From contig CAJXMQ010000020.1 of NCBI GenBank assembly GCA_913056225.1, positions 1-12,878 of the forward strand: a stretch of 12,878 nucleotides of DNA. The letters run 5' to 3'. The DNA comes from an uncultured Micrococcales bacterium. Lineage in GTDB: Bacteria > Actinomycetota > Actinomycetes > Actinomycetales > Microbacteriaceae. The stretch's first letter is position 1. Each line of letters starts with the position of its first letter. A program made the position numbers and the translations under genes. The notes beneath the pieces are model-generated. The model was not told the DNA's origin, made no database searches, and saw only the letters and a list, made by a program, of their open reading frames with translations. This document shows positions 1 to 6,719 of the stretch, one piece after another.

Positions 1-500
1 CCCTTTTTGGGGCTCATAACTAAAGTTGTTCTGACCAAAACCACCCTATTGGTTGCCTTTAGGGCCTCTTGTTCCCACTCGTAGGCAAGGTCAGATAAAA
101 AGCCCTCACCCTTGCCGGAATCCTCATGCAGTAATTCATCGCCGCGGTCTCCATAGATTCCCTCGGCGGAACCTGAGACTAAGACCTCTGGGGGTTTTTT
201 AGCCTGGTTGATTGCATCGACAAGTGTCTTGGTCGCATCCAACCTGGAGCTGATTAGTTCTTTTTTGTATTTCTTAGTCCATGGAATTTTGCCTGTTGGC
301 GCTCCACCAAGGTTCACAACAGCATCAACCTCTTCCATGATGCCTGGTTGCAAATAGCCCCGATCTGGATACCACTCAACCTCGTCTTCTTTTGAGGGCT
401 TGCGTCTAACTAGGCTCAGAGGTTCATGGCCCAAGTTGGTTAGCTGGGCTCGAAGCTCTGTTCCAACCAGGCCACTGGCTCCTGAAATCAAAATCTTCAT
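1..500 (-). CDS. TIGR01777-family SDR epimerase (YfcH/SDR39U1-like), 3' end outside window
   Basis: I translated this by hand from an ATG at 500-498; about 166 codons are visible before the left edge. The N-terminus has the Rossmann dinucleotide motif GxxGxxG (residues 7-13, GASGLVG). Family landmarks follow: VVNLGGAP (about 61-68), a PWT segment (73-75), SSRLDAT (84-90), and SAEGIYGDRGDE (111-122), whose tyrosine is in the position of the SDR catalytic tyrosine. The segment from GEGFLSDLAYEWEQEA to VVLVRTTLVMSP also matches the TIGR01777 group. Full-length members are around 300 residues, so roughly the C-terminal half is missing because of the window edge. The physiological substrate of this family is not firmly known; an NAD(P)-dependent nucleotide-sugar or related reaction is only inferred. 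A good ribosome binding site, AAGGAG, precedes the ATG. It lies 26 nt downstream of the MFS gene on the same strand and is probably co-transcribed with it. Confidence 0.9.
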   Translation of the reverse strand, partial: MKILISGASGLVGTELRAQLTNLGHEPLSLVRRKPSKEDEVEWYPDRGYLQPGIMEEVDAVVNLGGAPTGKIPWTKKYKKELISSRLDATKTLVDAINQAKKPPEVLVSGSAEGIYGDRGDELLHEDSGKGEGFLSDLAYEWEQEALKATNRVVLVRTTLVMSPKK

Positions 501-526
501 AATTACTCCTTGCTGAGTATCAAGCC

Positions 527-1744
527 CTATTCGGGCTTATCGCTTCCCTGATCTTTGATAACAGCGATTGGCCCAGTCTCTGGAGAGGTAATTTCGCTGG
601 GTGCGGGCAGGTACTTGATTGCAAGTAAAGCTGCTAGCAAGGTTCCGACTCCAAAGATCACACTCACCGCAAACGCTGCCACCGGGCTGATGACATCAAC
701 TGCAATTCCAGCCAGCGCACTTCCAATGCTGATGCCAACCAGTTGGCCGGTTGTTTGCCAACCATAAGCTTCTGCAATCTCTGAGGGCTTGGTACCTCCC
801 GAAATGGTTAGCGCCATGATGCCAAGCGTTGGGGCAACTCCGATTCCTGCGATAAACAGAGATAGCCCAACCCAGTAGGGGTTGTAGGGGAAGACCAGCA
901 TCATTGAAAACCCGAGCAGCACCAGTGCAATCAACCAGCTGAGTGCGTATTTGGAATTAGCTCTGCCTCCAATAAACACCCCTCCCAATACACTTCCAAT
1001 CGAGAAAACAGCAATTAGCAGTCCCGCAATCGCCTCTTCAAAGATGGCAACCGCTCCAACCTCTAATCCAGCAAACGAGCCGATGAACAATAACCCCATG
1101 AAGGTCATGATTGAAACAATGCGGTTTTTCAACACCTTGCCATAGGCATCTGTGGTTCTTGGGATCTTGGTTGACCCCACCTCTTTATTGGCAATAAACC
1201 AGATTGAACCCGTCGCTTGGATAACCGCGATTGTGATCAGAATTGGAAGATTCCCAAACTGAGCCGCGATCAAAGTAATTACCACCGGTCCAACCACCCA
1301 GATGATTTCTTGGGCTGTTGCATCAAGGCTAAATAGCCTTCCCAGCAGTTTTTTTGGAGTGATGCCCGGATAGATGGTTCTGGCAGCGGTCTGGATTGGT
1401 GGTTGGGTTAGACCAATCATCAAACCCAGCAAAACAAGCCAGAGTGGCTCGGGCGGAACAAAGGCCATGGAGATAACCGCAATCACATTGAGAAAACTTG
1501 TGGTTCCAAGAATTGTTCTGATTCCAACAATTGCCATCCAACGAGAGAGAGCAGGTCCTGCAACGCTGATTCCCAGAGTTGCGGCGCCAACTGTAATGCC
1601 GGCTATTGCATAGGAAGATGTTTGATTTTCAACAAAGATGATGAGCCCAAGACTGAGCATTCCTCCCGGTAATCGCGCATATAGCTGCGATAAGACAATT
1701 CTTAGTACCCCTGGAACTTTGAGAAGTGTGGAGAACCCTTTCAA
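527..1744 (-). CDS. MFS family transporter, 12 predicted membrane segments
   Basis: The product is a 405-residue, strongly hydrophobic protein with the two-halves layout of the major facilitator superfamily. The N-terminal bundle covers about residues 12-185, a polar central loop 186-207, the C-terminal bundle 208-378, and a short charged tail 379-405. It should sit in the cytoplasmic membrane as a secondary transporter. The substrate cannot be read from sequence: a multidrug or small-molecule efflux role is possible, but I see no specific signature. The start is a TTG at 1744-1742 with a GAGGT ribosome binding sequence 4 nt upstream. The next in-frame methionine (residue 29) would remove part of the first membrane segment, which supports the TTG. 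The gene is divergent from rsmI across 41 bp and is followed by the epimerase. The pairing with that epimerase does not reveal a pathway. Confidence 0.88.
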   Translation of the reverse strand: MKGFSTLLKVPGVLRIVLSQLYARLPGGMLSLGLIIFVENQTSSYAIAGITVGAATLGISVAGPALSRWMAIVGIRTILGTTSFLNVIAVISMAFVPPEPLWLVLLGLMIGLTQPPIQTAARTIYPGITPKKLLGRLFSLDATAQEIIWVVGPVVITLIAAQFGNLPILITIAVIQATGSIWFIANKEVGSTKIPRTTDAYGKVLKNRIVSIMTFMGLLFIGSFAGLEVGAVAIFEEAIAGLLIAVFSIGSVLGGVFIGGRANSKYALSWLIALVLLGFSMMLVFPYNPYWVGLSLFIAGIGVAPTLGIMALTISGGTKPSEIAEAYGWQTTGQLVGISIGSALAGIAVDVISPVAAFAVSVIFGVGTLLAALLAIKYLPAPSEITSPETGPIAVIKDQGSDKPE

Positions 1745-1785
1745 TCAGACCTCGTGACGCTAGCGGGGGACATAAGCTTGGAATC
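1745..1785. promoter_or_regulatory. Compact divergent intergenic region with 8-bp palindrome
   Basis: Only 41 bp separate the TTG of the minus-strand MFS gene and the ATG of rsmI, so the promoters must overlap each other or the coding regions. At its centre is a perfect 8-bp palindrome CGCTAGCG (1758-1765), which could be an operator half or chance. A weak -10-like CATAAG (1771-1776) ends 9 nt before the rsmI ATG, and no matching -35 is evident. The MFS ribosome binding sequence GAGGT occupies 1753-1749 on the minus strand. That promoters lie here is inferred from the divergent layout, not from strong consensus boxes. Confidence 0.4.
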
Positions 1786-2601
1786 ATGCTCTTTGTCACT
1801 GCAACCCCAATAGGCAATCTTAGCGATGCATCAGAGAGACTTCGAACCGTTTTGGGGGACGCTGAACTAATTGCTGCGGAGGACACCAGAAAGCTTCGTC
1901 AGCTGGCTTCTGGCATTGGCGTGAAGATAAAGGCAAAGGTCATTTCCCTGAATGATTCCAATGAGCGCGAGCAGGTAGAGTCCATCGCTCACCAAGCAAA
2001 GACCATGAATGTTGTGTTGGTTAGTGATGCAGGGATGCCAACCATTTCTGATCCCGGTTACAACCTCGTAAAGCAGTGCCATCAACAGGGCGTTGAGGTA
2101 ATCAGCATTGCAGGCCCCAGTGCAGTTGTTTCAGCACTGAGTGTTAGTGGCCTAGCAACCGACAGGTTTTGCTTTGAAGGCTTCATCCCAAAAAAGCATG
2201 CCGAAAAAACCAAGTTTTTTGAAAACCTAGTAGACCAGCCAAGAACCATGGTGTTTTTTGAAACAGCCCCAAGAATGGTTGATTCACTTGAGGTCGCAGC
2301 TGAGGTTCTGGGTGATCGTGAGGCAAGTGTTTCTCGGGAGCTAACCAAAATGTTTGAAGAAACAATCACCGGCAAGCTTTCTGAAATTGCCGAGGAGATC
2401 GCCCAAAACCCGAGAGGGGAAATGGTTTTAGTAATTGCTGGAAACCAAGCGAATGAGATTGATTACGAACAACTGGTAACAAAAGTAATACAGCTGGTTG
2501 ATGCTGGGATGGGGCTAAAACAGGCGGCTCAAGAGGTCAGTGAGAATTTCGGGGGCTCCAAGCGGGAGCTTTATCAACGGGCATTGGCTGAGAAAAAGTA
2601 A
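1786..2601 (+). CDS. rsmI: 16S rRNA 2'-O-ribose C1402 methyltransferase RsmI
   Basis: RsmI methylates the 2'-hydroxyl of C1402 in 16S rRNA using S-adenosylmethionine, in the P-site decoding region. The 271-residue protein has the tetrapyrrole-methylase-type (SPOUT-unrelated, class III) fold landmarks: ATPIGNL (6-12), AEDTR (31-35), SDAGMPTISDPG (80-91), AGPSA (109-113), the GFIPKK linker (132-137), FFETAPR (157-163) and SRELTK (183-188). The usual HxxNE stretch is here LNDSNE (55-60). I chose the ATG at 1786 because it gives the family's standard N-terminus directly before the first motif. An in-frame ATG at 1726 would overlap the divergent MFS gene and add unrelated residues. Only a weak ribosome binding sequence precedes the ATG. 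It is the first gene of the six-gene run, and metG begins 10 nt after its stop. Confidence 0.95.
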   Translation: MLFVTATPIGNLSDASERLRTVLGDAELIAAEDTRKLRQLASGIGVKIKAKVISLNDSNEREQVESIAHQAKTMNVVLVSDAGMPTISDPGYNLVKQCHQQGVEVISIAGPSAVVSALSVSGLATDRFCFEGFIPKKHAEKTKFFENLVDQPRTMVFFETAPRMVDSLEVAAEVLGDREASVSRELTKMFEETITGKLSEIAEEIAQNPRGEMVLVIAGNQANEIDYEQLVTKVIQLVDAGMGLKQAAQEVSENFGGSKRELYQRALAEKK

Positions 2602-2611
2602 GATTGCACAC

Positions 2612-4183
2612 GTGTCAGAAAAAACCTTTTATGCAACCACGCCAATTTTCTATGTGAACGACGCTCCACACATCGGTCACGCCTATACGGAGGTGGCGGC
2701 AGACGTGCTTACCCGTTGGCATCGTCAGCGTGGCCAGGACGCCTATCTACTAACGGGAACTGACGAGCATGGTGAAAAGGTTTTGAGAACCGCTATTGCT
2801 AACCAGACTGACGCTCAAGACTGGACCGACAACCTGGTGAATGGTTCATGGTTGCCACTTTTGGAAACCATTGACATCAACAACCAAGACTTTATCCGCA
2901 CCACCGAACCCCGGCACAAGAAAGCCGTTCAGAAGTTTTTGCAAAAGCTCTATGACGATGGATTTATTTACCAGGGAAGCTATCAGGGGAATTACTGCGT
3001 TGGTTGCGAGGAATATAAAGCGGATGCTGACTTAGTTGATGGCGAGGGTGAGTATGCGGATCAACAGGTTTGTGCGATTCACTCGAAACCAGTTGAGACG
3101 CTCAATGAAACCAATTATTTTTTCAAGCTCAGCGAATTTCAAAAGCCACTTCTAGATCTATACAAAGCCCAGCCTGAGTTTGTTCAACCAGACAGTGCCA
3201 AAAACGAGGTCGTTTCTTTTGTGTCAAGAGGCTTGGATGACCTGTCGATTTCTAGGTCAAAAGAGAAGTTTGACTGGGGTGTTGACATCCCCTGGGACGA
3301 GTCTCACGTCACCTACGTTTGGTTTGATGCGCTGCTGAACTACATAACGGCTTTGGGTTACGGCGAAGATGAAGAGCTATTGAATAAGTATTGGCCGGCA
3401 AATGTTCAGGTGGTTGGTAAAGACATTCTTCGCTTTCACGCAGTTATTTGGCCTGCCATGCTGATGGCCGCAGGACTGCAACCTCCCAAGCAGGTGTTTG
3501 GTCACGGCTGGTTGCTGGTTGGTGGCGAGAAAATGTCTAAATCTAAGCTAACCGGCATTGCTCCCGAGCAAATCACCGATGTCTTTGGCTCTGATGCCTT
3601 CCGCTATTACTTCATGAGAGCAATTTCTTTTGGCTCAGACGGTTCTTTTAGTTGGGAAGATCTCTCTGCGCGCTATCAGGCAGAACTGGCCAATGGCTTT
3701 GGAAACTTGGGCAGTCGAGTGGTGAGCATGGTGGATAAATATTTTGACTCCACCCTGCCTGAGCCCAGTGAGTATCAAGAGCCAGACAAGCAGTTGATTG
3801 CAATTGCTCAGGCTGCAGCCCTGAATGCAGACAGAGCAATGGACAAGGGCGCAATCCATGAGGCGATCAGTTCGATTTGGACGCTGGTGGATGAACTGAA
3901 TAACTACATCACCGTCCAAGAACCTTGGAAAGTTGCCAAGGATGAGTCTCAGAGAGAAAGATTAGGAACGATCCTGTATTGCTCAGCCGAGGGACTCAGA
4001 ATTTTGTCTGTTCTGTTGGTTTCAGTTACCCCCAAGGCCTGTCAAAAATTATTTGCTTCAATCTGGCCGGGTAAAGACATCTCTGAGCAGACCATTGCTG
4101 ATGCTGCTCAGTGGGGCGGGTTGCCAGCGGGAACCAAGTTTGAATCTCTGGAAAGTCTCTTTCCGAGAATTGAGCAGGAATGA
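2612..4183 (+). CDS. metG: Methionyl-tRNA synthetase
   Basis: MetG charges tRNA-Met (initiator and elongator) with methionine in the cytoplasm. The 523-residue class I synthetase carries HIGH at residues 20-23 and KMSKS at 307-311. The inserted connective-peptide domain has CVGC, followed by a later CAIH (near position 3071), a plausible C-x2-C / C-x2-H zinc-binding knuckle pair. An anticodon-binding helical domain fills the C-terminal third, including the NNYITVQEPWK segment typical of MetRS. There is no appended C-terminal tRNA-binding (EMAP-like) domain, and the length matches the mycobacterial form. The GTG at 2612 is chosen as start because it places TFYATTPIFYVN right at the N-terminus; the longer in-frame GTG at 2540 lies inside rsmI and adds unconserved residues. 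The stop overlaps the tatD start by 4 nt (ATGA), indicating translational coupling. Confidence 0.96.
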   Translation: MSEKTFYATTPIFYVNDAPHIGHAYTEVAADVLTRWHRQRGQDAYLLTGTDEHGEKVLRTAIANQTDAQDWTDNLVNGSWLPLLETIDINNQDFIRTTEPRHKKAVQKFLQKLYDDGFIYQGSYQGNYCVGCEEYKADADLVDGEGEYADQQVCAIHSKPVETLNETNYFFKLSEFQKPLLDLYKAQPEFVQPDSAKNEVVSFVSRGLDDLSISRSKEKFDWGVDIPWDESHVTYVWFDALLNYITALGYGEDEELLNKYWPANVQVVGKDILRFHAVIWPAMLMAAGLQPPKQVFGHGWLLVGGEKMSKSKLTGIAPEQITDVFGSDAFRYYFMRAISFGSDGSFSWEDLSARYQAELANGFGNLGSRVVSMVDKYFDSTLPEPSEYQEPDKQLIAIAQAAALNADRAMDKGAIHEAISSIWTLVDELNNYITVQEPWKVAKDESQRERLGTILYCSAEGLRILSVLLVSVTPKACQKLFASIWPGKDISEQTIADAAQWGGLPAGTKFESLESLFPRIEQE

Positions 4184-5052
4184 ATGACCCGATAAGAACT
4201 AGGAAACAACCCAAGCCTCGAGAATACCCAGAGCTACCGGAGAGGCTGTTGGTAGGCACCTATGACAACCACACGCACTTAGAGATTGCAGATAGCGATA
4301 ACCCACTCAGTGTTGAAAAACACATTGAACTTATGAAAAAAGCTGGGATGCTTGGCGCGGTTCAGGTTGGCGTCACTCTGGAAAGCTCCCACTGGTCAGC
4401 CGAGGTTGCGGCTCAATACGATGAACTATTGGCAGCAGTTGCATTGCATCCAAATGAGGCGCCGTTGTATGAAACCACGGCAAAACTAGAGCAGGCTGTC
4501 AGTGAGATTGCACAGCTTGCAACCCAACCAAGAGTTCGAGCGATTGGTGAGACCGGTTTGGATTTTTTCAGAACCGAGGGGGATGAAAACATTCAGTTGC
4601 AGCAACAAAGCTTTGAATGGCACATCGAGATAGCCAAGCAAAACAACATTGCCATGCAGATTCACGACCGTGATGCCCACAGTCAGGTGGTTAGCACCCT
4701 GAAGCGTGTTGGAGCACCAGAGAGAACTGTCTTCCACTGCTATTCGGGTGATGTTGAACTTGCAAAAATCTGCAATGAAAACGGTTGGTATATGTCCTTT
4801 GCTGGAAACGTTTCATTCAAGAAAAACACTCACTTGCAAGATTCTTTCCTGGTGGCCGACCCATCACTTGTATTGATTGAAACCGATGCACCGTTTTTAG
4901 CTCCAGAACCGATCCGCGGAAGACCCAACGCTCCTTATCTTGTTCCTCACACCCTTCGCTACCTGGCTTCCATTTCCGAGGTAGAGGTTTCAACTCTTGC
5001 TGAGAAGATAAACCAGAACACCGTGGATGTTTATGGATCATGGGGTGAATAG
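4180..5052 (+). CDS. tatD: TatD-family metal-dependent hydrolase / DNase
   Basis: The 290-residue TIM-barrel amidohydrolase-type protein shows the TatD metal-ligand set in order: H31 and H33 (DNHTHLE), E124 (IGETGLDFF), H162 (IHDRDAH), H186 (FHCYSGD) and D236 (IETDAPFLAPEP). All expected ligands are present, so it should be active. TatD proteins are Mg-dependent 3'-5' exonucleases linked to DNA repair and, in some organisms, to D-aminoacyl-tRNA or RNA quality control; which applies here is not visible. The approximately 25-residue N-terminal extension before the barrel, rich in proline and arginine, is common in actinobacterial members. The ATG overlaps the metG stop (ATGA) and the tatD stop abuts the rsmA start codon. 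In many actinobacteria rpfB lies between tatD and rsmA; it is absent here. Confidence 0.93.
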   Translation: MNDPIRTRKQPKPREYPELPERLLVGTYDNHTHLEIADSDNPLSVEKHIELMKKAGMLGAVQVGVTLESSHWSAEVAAQYDELLAAVALHPNEAPLYETTAKLEQAVSEIAQLATQPRVRAIGETGLDFFRTEGDENIQLQQQSFEWHIEIAKQNNIAMQIHDRDAHSQVVSTLKRVGAPERTVFHCYSGDVELAKICNENGWYMSFAGNVSFKKNTHLQDSFLVADPSLVLIETDAPFLAPEPIRGRPNAPYLVPHTLRYLASISEVEVSTLAEKINQNTVDVYGSWGE

Positions 5053-5865
5053 TTGAGCCTTTTGGGTGCAGCTGAAATTAGACAGCTAGCGGAGAAGTTG
5101 GATATTCGGCCAACTAAAAAACTGGGTCAGAATTTTGTGATTGACCCAAACACCATTCGCAAAATTGTCAGCAAGGCAAATCTAAATGCTGATGACGTGG
5201 TGGTTGAGATCGGTCCGGGTCTGGGTTCGCTAACGCTTGGATTATTTGAACAGGTTCAAAAGGTCATTGCAGTTGAAATTGACTCTCGACTGGCTGAGAA
5301 GTTACCTGAAACTATCCAAAATCACACTGAGGGCAAAACCCTTGAGGTGATAAACGCTGATGCCCTGAAGGTTACAGAGCTTGATAACCCCTCAGCTCTG
5401 GTTGCCAACCTCCCTTACAACATCTCTGTGCCGGTGTTATTGCATTTCTTGGAGCTCTTTCCCAGCATTCAGAAGGGATTAGTTTTGGTTCAGTCCGAGG
5501 TTGCCAAAAGATTGGTGGCCAAAGAAGGCGATGAACTTTACGGAATCCCAAGTTTGAAATTGCGCTGGTGGGCTGATGCAAGACTGGCGGGGATGGTTTC
5601 AAGGAAAATATTCTGGCCGGTTCCCAATGTTGATAGTGAGCTGGTTTATTTCCAGAGAGCTGAAAATCATGGGGATCGAGCCCGAGTGTTTGAGTTAGTT
5701 GATAAATCTTTTGCAACCAGGAGGAAATCGCTTGCTGCCTCCTTGAAGGAAAGTTTTCATAGACCCGTTTCGGAAGTTTTGGAGGGGACCGGCATAAGCC
5801 CGACCGCCAGACCGGAACAGCTCTCACTGAGTGATTTTCAGATTCTCGCTAGGCTGGAAAAATGA
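5053..5865 (+). CDS. rsmA: 16S rRNA A1518/A1519 N6-dimethyltransferase RsmA (KsgA)
   Basis: RsmA dimethylates two adjacent adenines in helix 45 of 16S rRNA late in 30S assembly; its loss confers kasugamycin resistance. The 270-residue protein begins with the characteristic RPTKKLGQNF segment (19-28). It has the SAM-binding glycine loop VEIGPGLGSL (51-60), the acidic VAVEID-type strand (72-77), and the catalytic NLPYN motif (119-123). VQSEVAKRLVA (146-156), YGIPSLK (163-169) and the C-terminal helical domain with FATRRKSL (220-227) follow. The start is a TTG immediately after the tatD stop codon, with GGGGTG (5042-5047) as a ribosome binding sequence. No ATG or GTG gives a complete N-terminus. 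The stop overlaps the ispE start by 4 nt. The rsmA-ispE pair is conserved across actinobacteria. Confidence 0.96.
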   Translation: MSLLGAAEIRQLAEKLDIRPTKKLGQNFVIDPNTIRKIVSKANLNADDVVVEIGPGLGSLTLGLFEQVQKVIAVEIDSRLAEKLPETIQNHTEGKTLEVINADALKVTELDNPSALVANLPYNISVPVLLHFLELFPSIQKGLVLVQSEVAKRLVAKEGDELYGIPSLKLRWWADARLAGMVSRKIFWPVPNVDSELVYFQRAENHGDRARVFELVDKSFATRRKSLAASLKESFHRPVSEVLEGTGISPTARPEQLSLSDFQILARLEK

Positions 5866-6719
5866 TTTCTGCCAGTGCTCCGGGAAAACTAAACCTGTTT
5901 TTCTCCGTTGGTCGAGTTCGAGACGATGGCTATCACGATGTGTTCAGTATTTATCAGGCGATAAGCTTGCGCGACACCGTCAGCATTCGGATAGCGAGTG
6001 AAAACAAACTCAACCTGACTGGCACATTGAATCAAAAGCAGCTGGCAATGGTGCCAGTGGATGAGAGCAATATCTGCTTCCAAACAGCCAGAGAGTTTTT
6101 TATTACCTCTGGATTAGAGCCAGTTGCCCTTGAGATCAACATTGAAAAACACATTCCTGTTGCTGCCGGATTGGCTGGCGGCAGTGCTGATGCAGCGGCA
6201 ACTTTGGTGGCCTTGCAAGCGATGTTCGAAACTGATTTGGATCTATCCGACATCGGTTCCCGGATTGGGGCAGATGTTCCTTTTTCACTGCTCGGCGGGA
6301 CCGCTATTGGGTCTGATAGTGGTGTGAACCTAGAGCCAATTGACGCAACCGAGGTTGAATACCTCATTGCCTACCCGAATTCTGGCATCTCTACAAAGCA
6401 GTCTTTTCATCTGCTTGATGAACTCAGAGCTGATCAGCAAGAGATTCAGCTGACTTTGCCCGGCAGTGATTTTTATGAAGACCTCAGAATGGGAGAGTGC
6501 CCAATCCAACTTGGGCAGAATGATTTGGCACTACCAGCACTTTCGTTTATGCCACAGCTACAAACCTTGCTTGATTTGGATGGATTTGTCAGTGGTAGTG
6601 GCCCGAGTGTTTATTTCTGGGAACCAGATGCAACCCTGATCAGTCAGCTTGAAGAAAGCTCTTCCAGCTGGGTGTTGGTTAGTGGTAATCAACCGGGTGC
6701 AAGGCTGGAAACTGCATGA
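5862..6719 (+). CDS. ispE: 4-diphosphocytidyl-2-C-methyl-D-erythritol kinase
   Basis: IspE phosphorylates CDP-methylerythritol, the fourth step of the MEP (non-mevalonate) isoprenoid pathway, supplying precursors for undecaprenyl phosphate, quinones and carotenoids. The 285-residue GHMP kinase shows the N-terminal APGKLNL with catalytic Lys9, the glycine-rich ATP loop PVAAGLAGGSADAAA (99-113), the GADVPF segment with catalytic Asp138, and the third GHMP motif VSGSGPSVYF (243-252). Length and motif spacing are normal for the family. The ATG overlaps the rsmA stop (ATGA), and the ispE stop in turn overlaps the next gene's ATG by 4 nt, so expression is probably coupled along the operon. Confidence 0.96.
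   Translation: MISASAPGKLNLFFSVGRVRDDGYHDVFSIYQAISLRDTVSIRIASENKLNLTGTLNQKQLAMVPVDESNICFQTAREFFITSGLEPVALEINIEKHIPVAAGLAGGSADAAATLVALQAMFETDLDLSDIGSRIGADVPFSLLGGTAIGSDSGVNLEPIDATEVEYLIAYPNSGISTKQSFHLLDELRADQQEIQLTLPGSDFYEDLRMGECPIQLGQNDLALPALSFMPQLQTLLDLDGFVSGSGPSVYFWEPDATLISQLEESSSSWVLVSGNQPGARLETA

Noticed and set aside
522..538. Inverted repeat AAGCCC-TATTC-GGGCTT spanning the MFS stop codon
   Set aside because: The stem is only 6 bp, has no T-run on either strand, and lies 22 nt before a well-supported ribosome binding site and gene on the same strand. It is not a credible terminator.
1726..1785. Upstream in-frame ATG extending rsmI by 20 codons
   Set aside because: It would overlap the start of the divergent MFS gene, and the added residues precede the family's normal N-terminus.
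2540..2611. Upstream in-frame GTG extending metG by 24 codons
   Set aside because: It lies inside rsmI, and the extension does not resemble MetRS; the GTG at 2612 gives the standard N-terminus.
5372..5827. Long antisense open frame (151 codons) opposite rsmA
   Set aside because: Its composition is that of a shadow of the conserved rsmA frame (rich in P, R, W, Q, with no recognisable domain), and no start context supports it.
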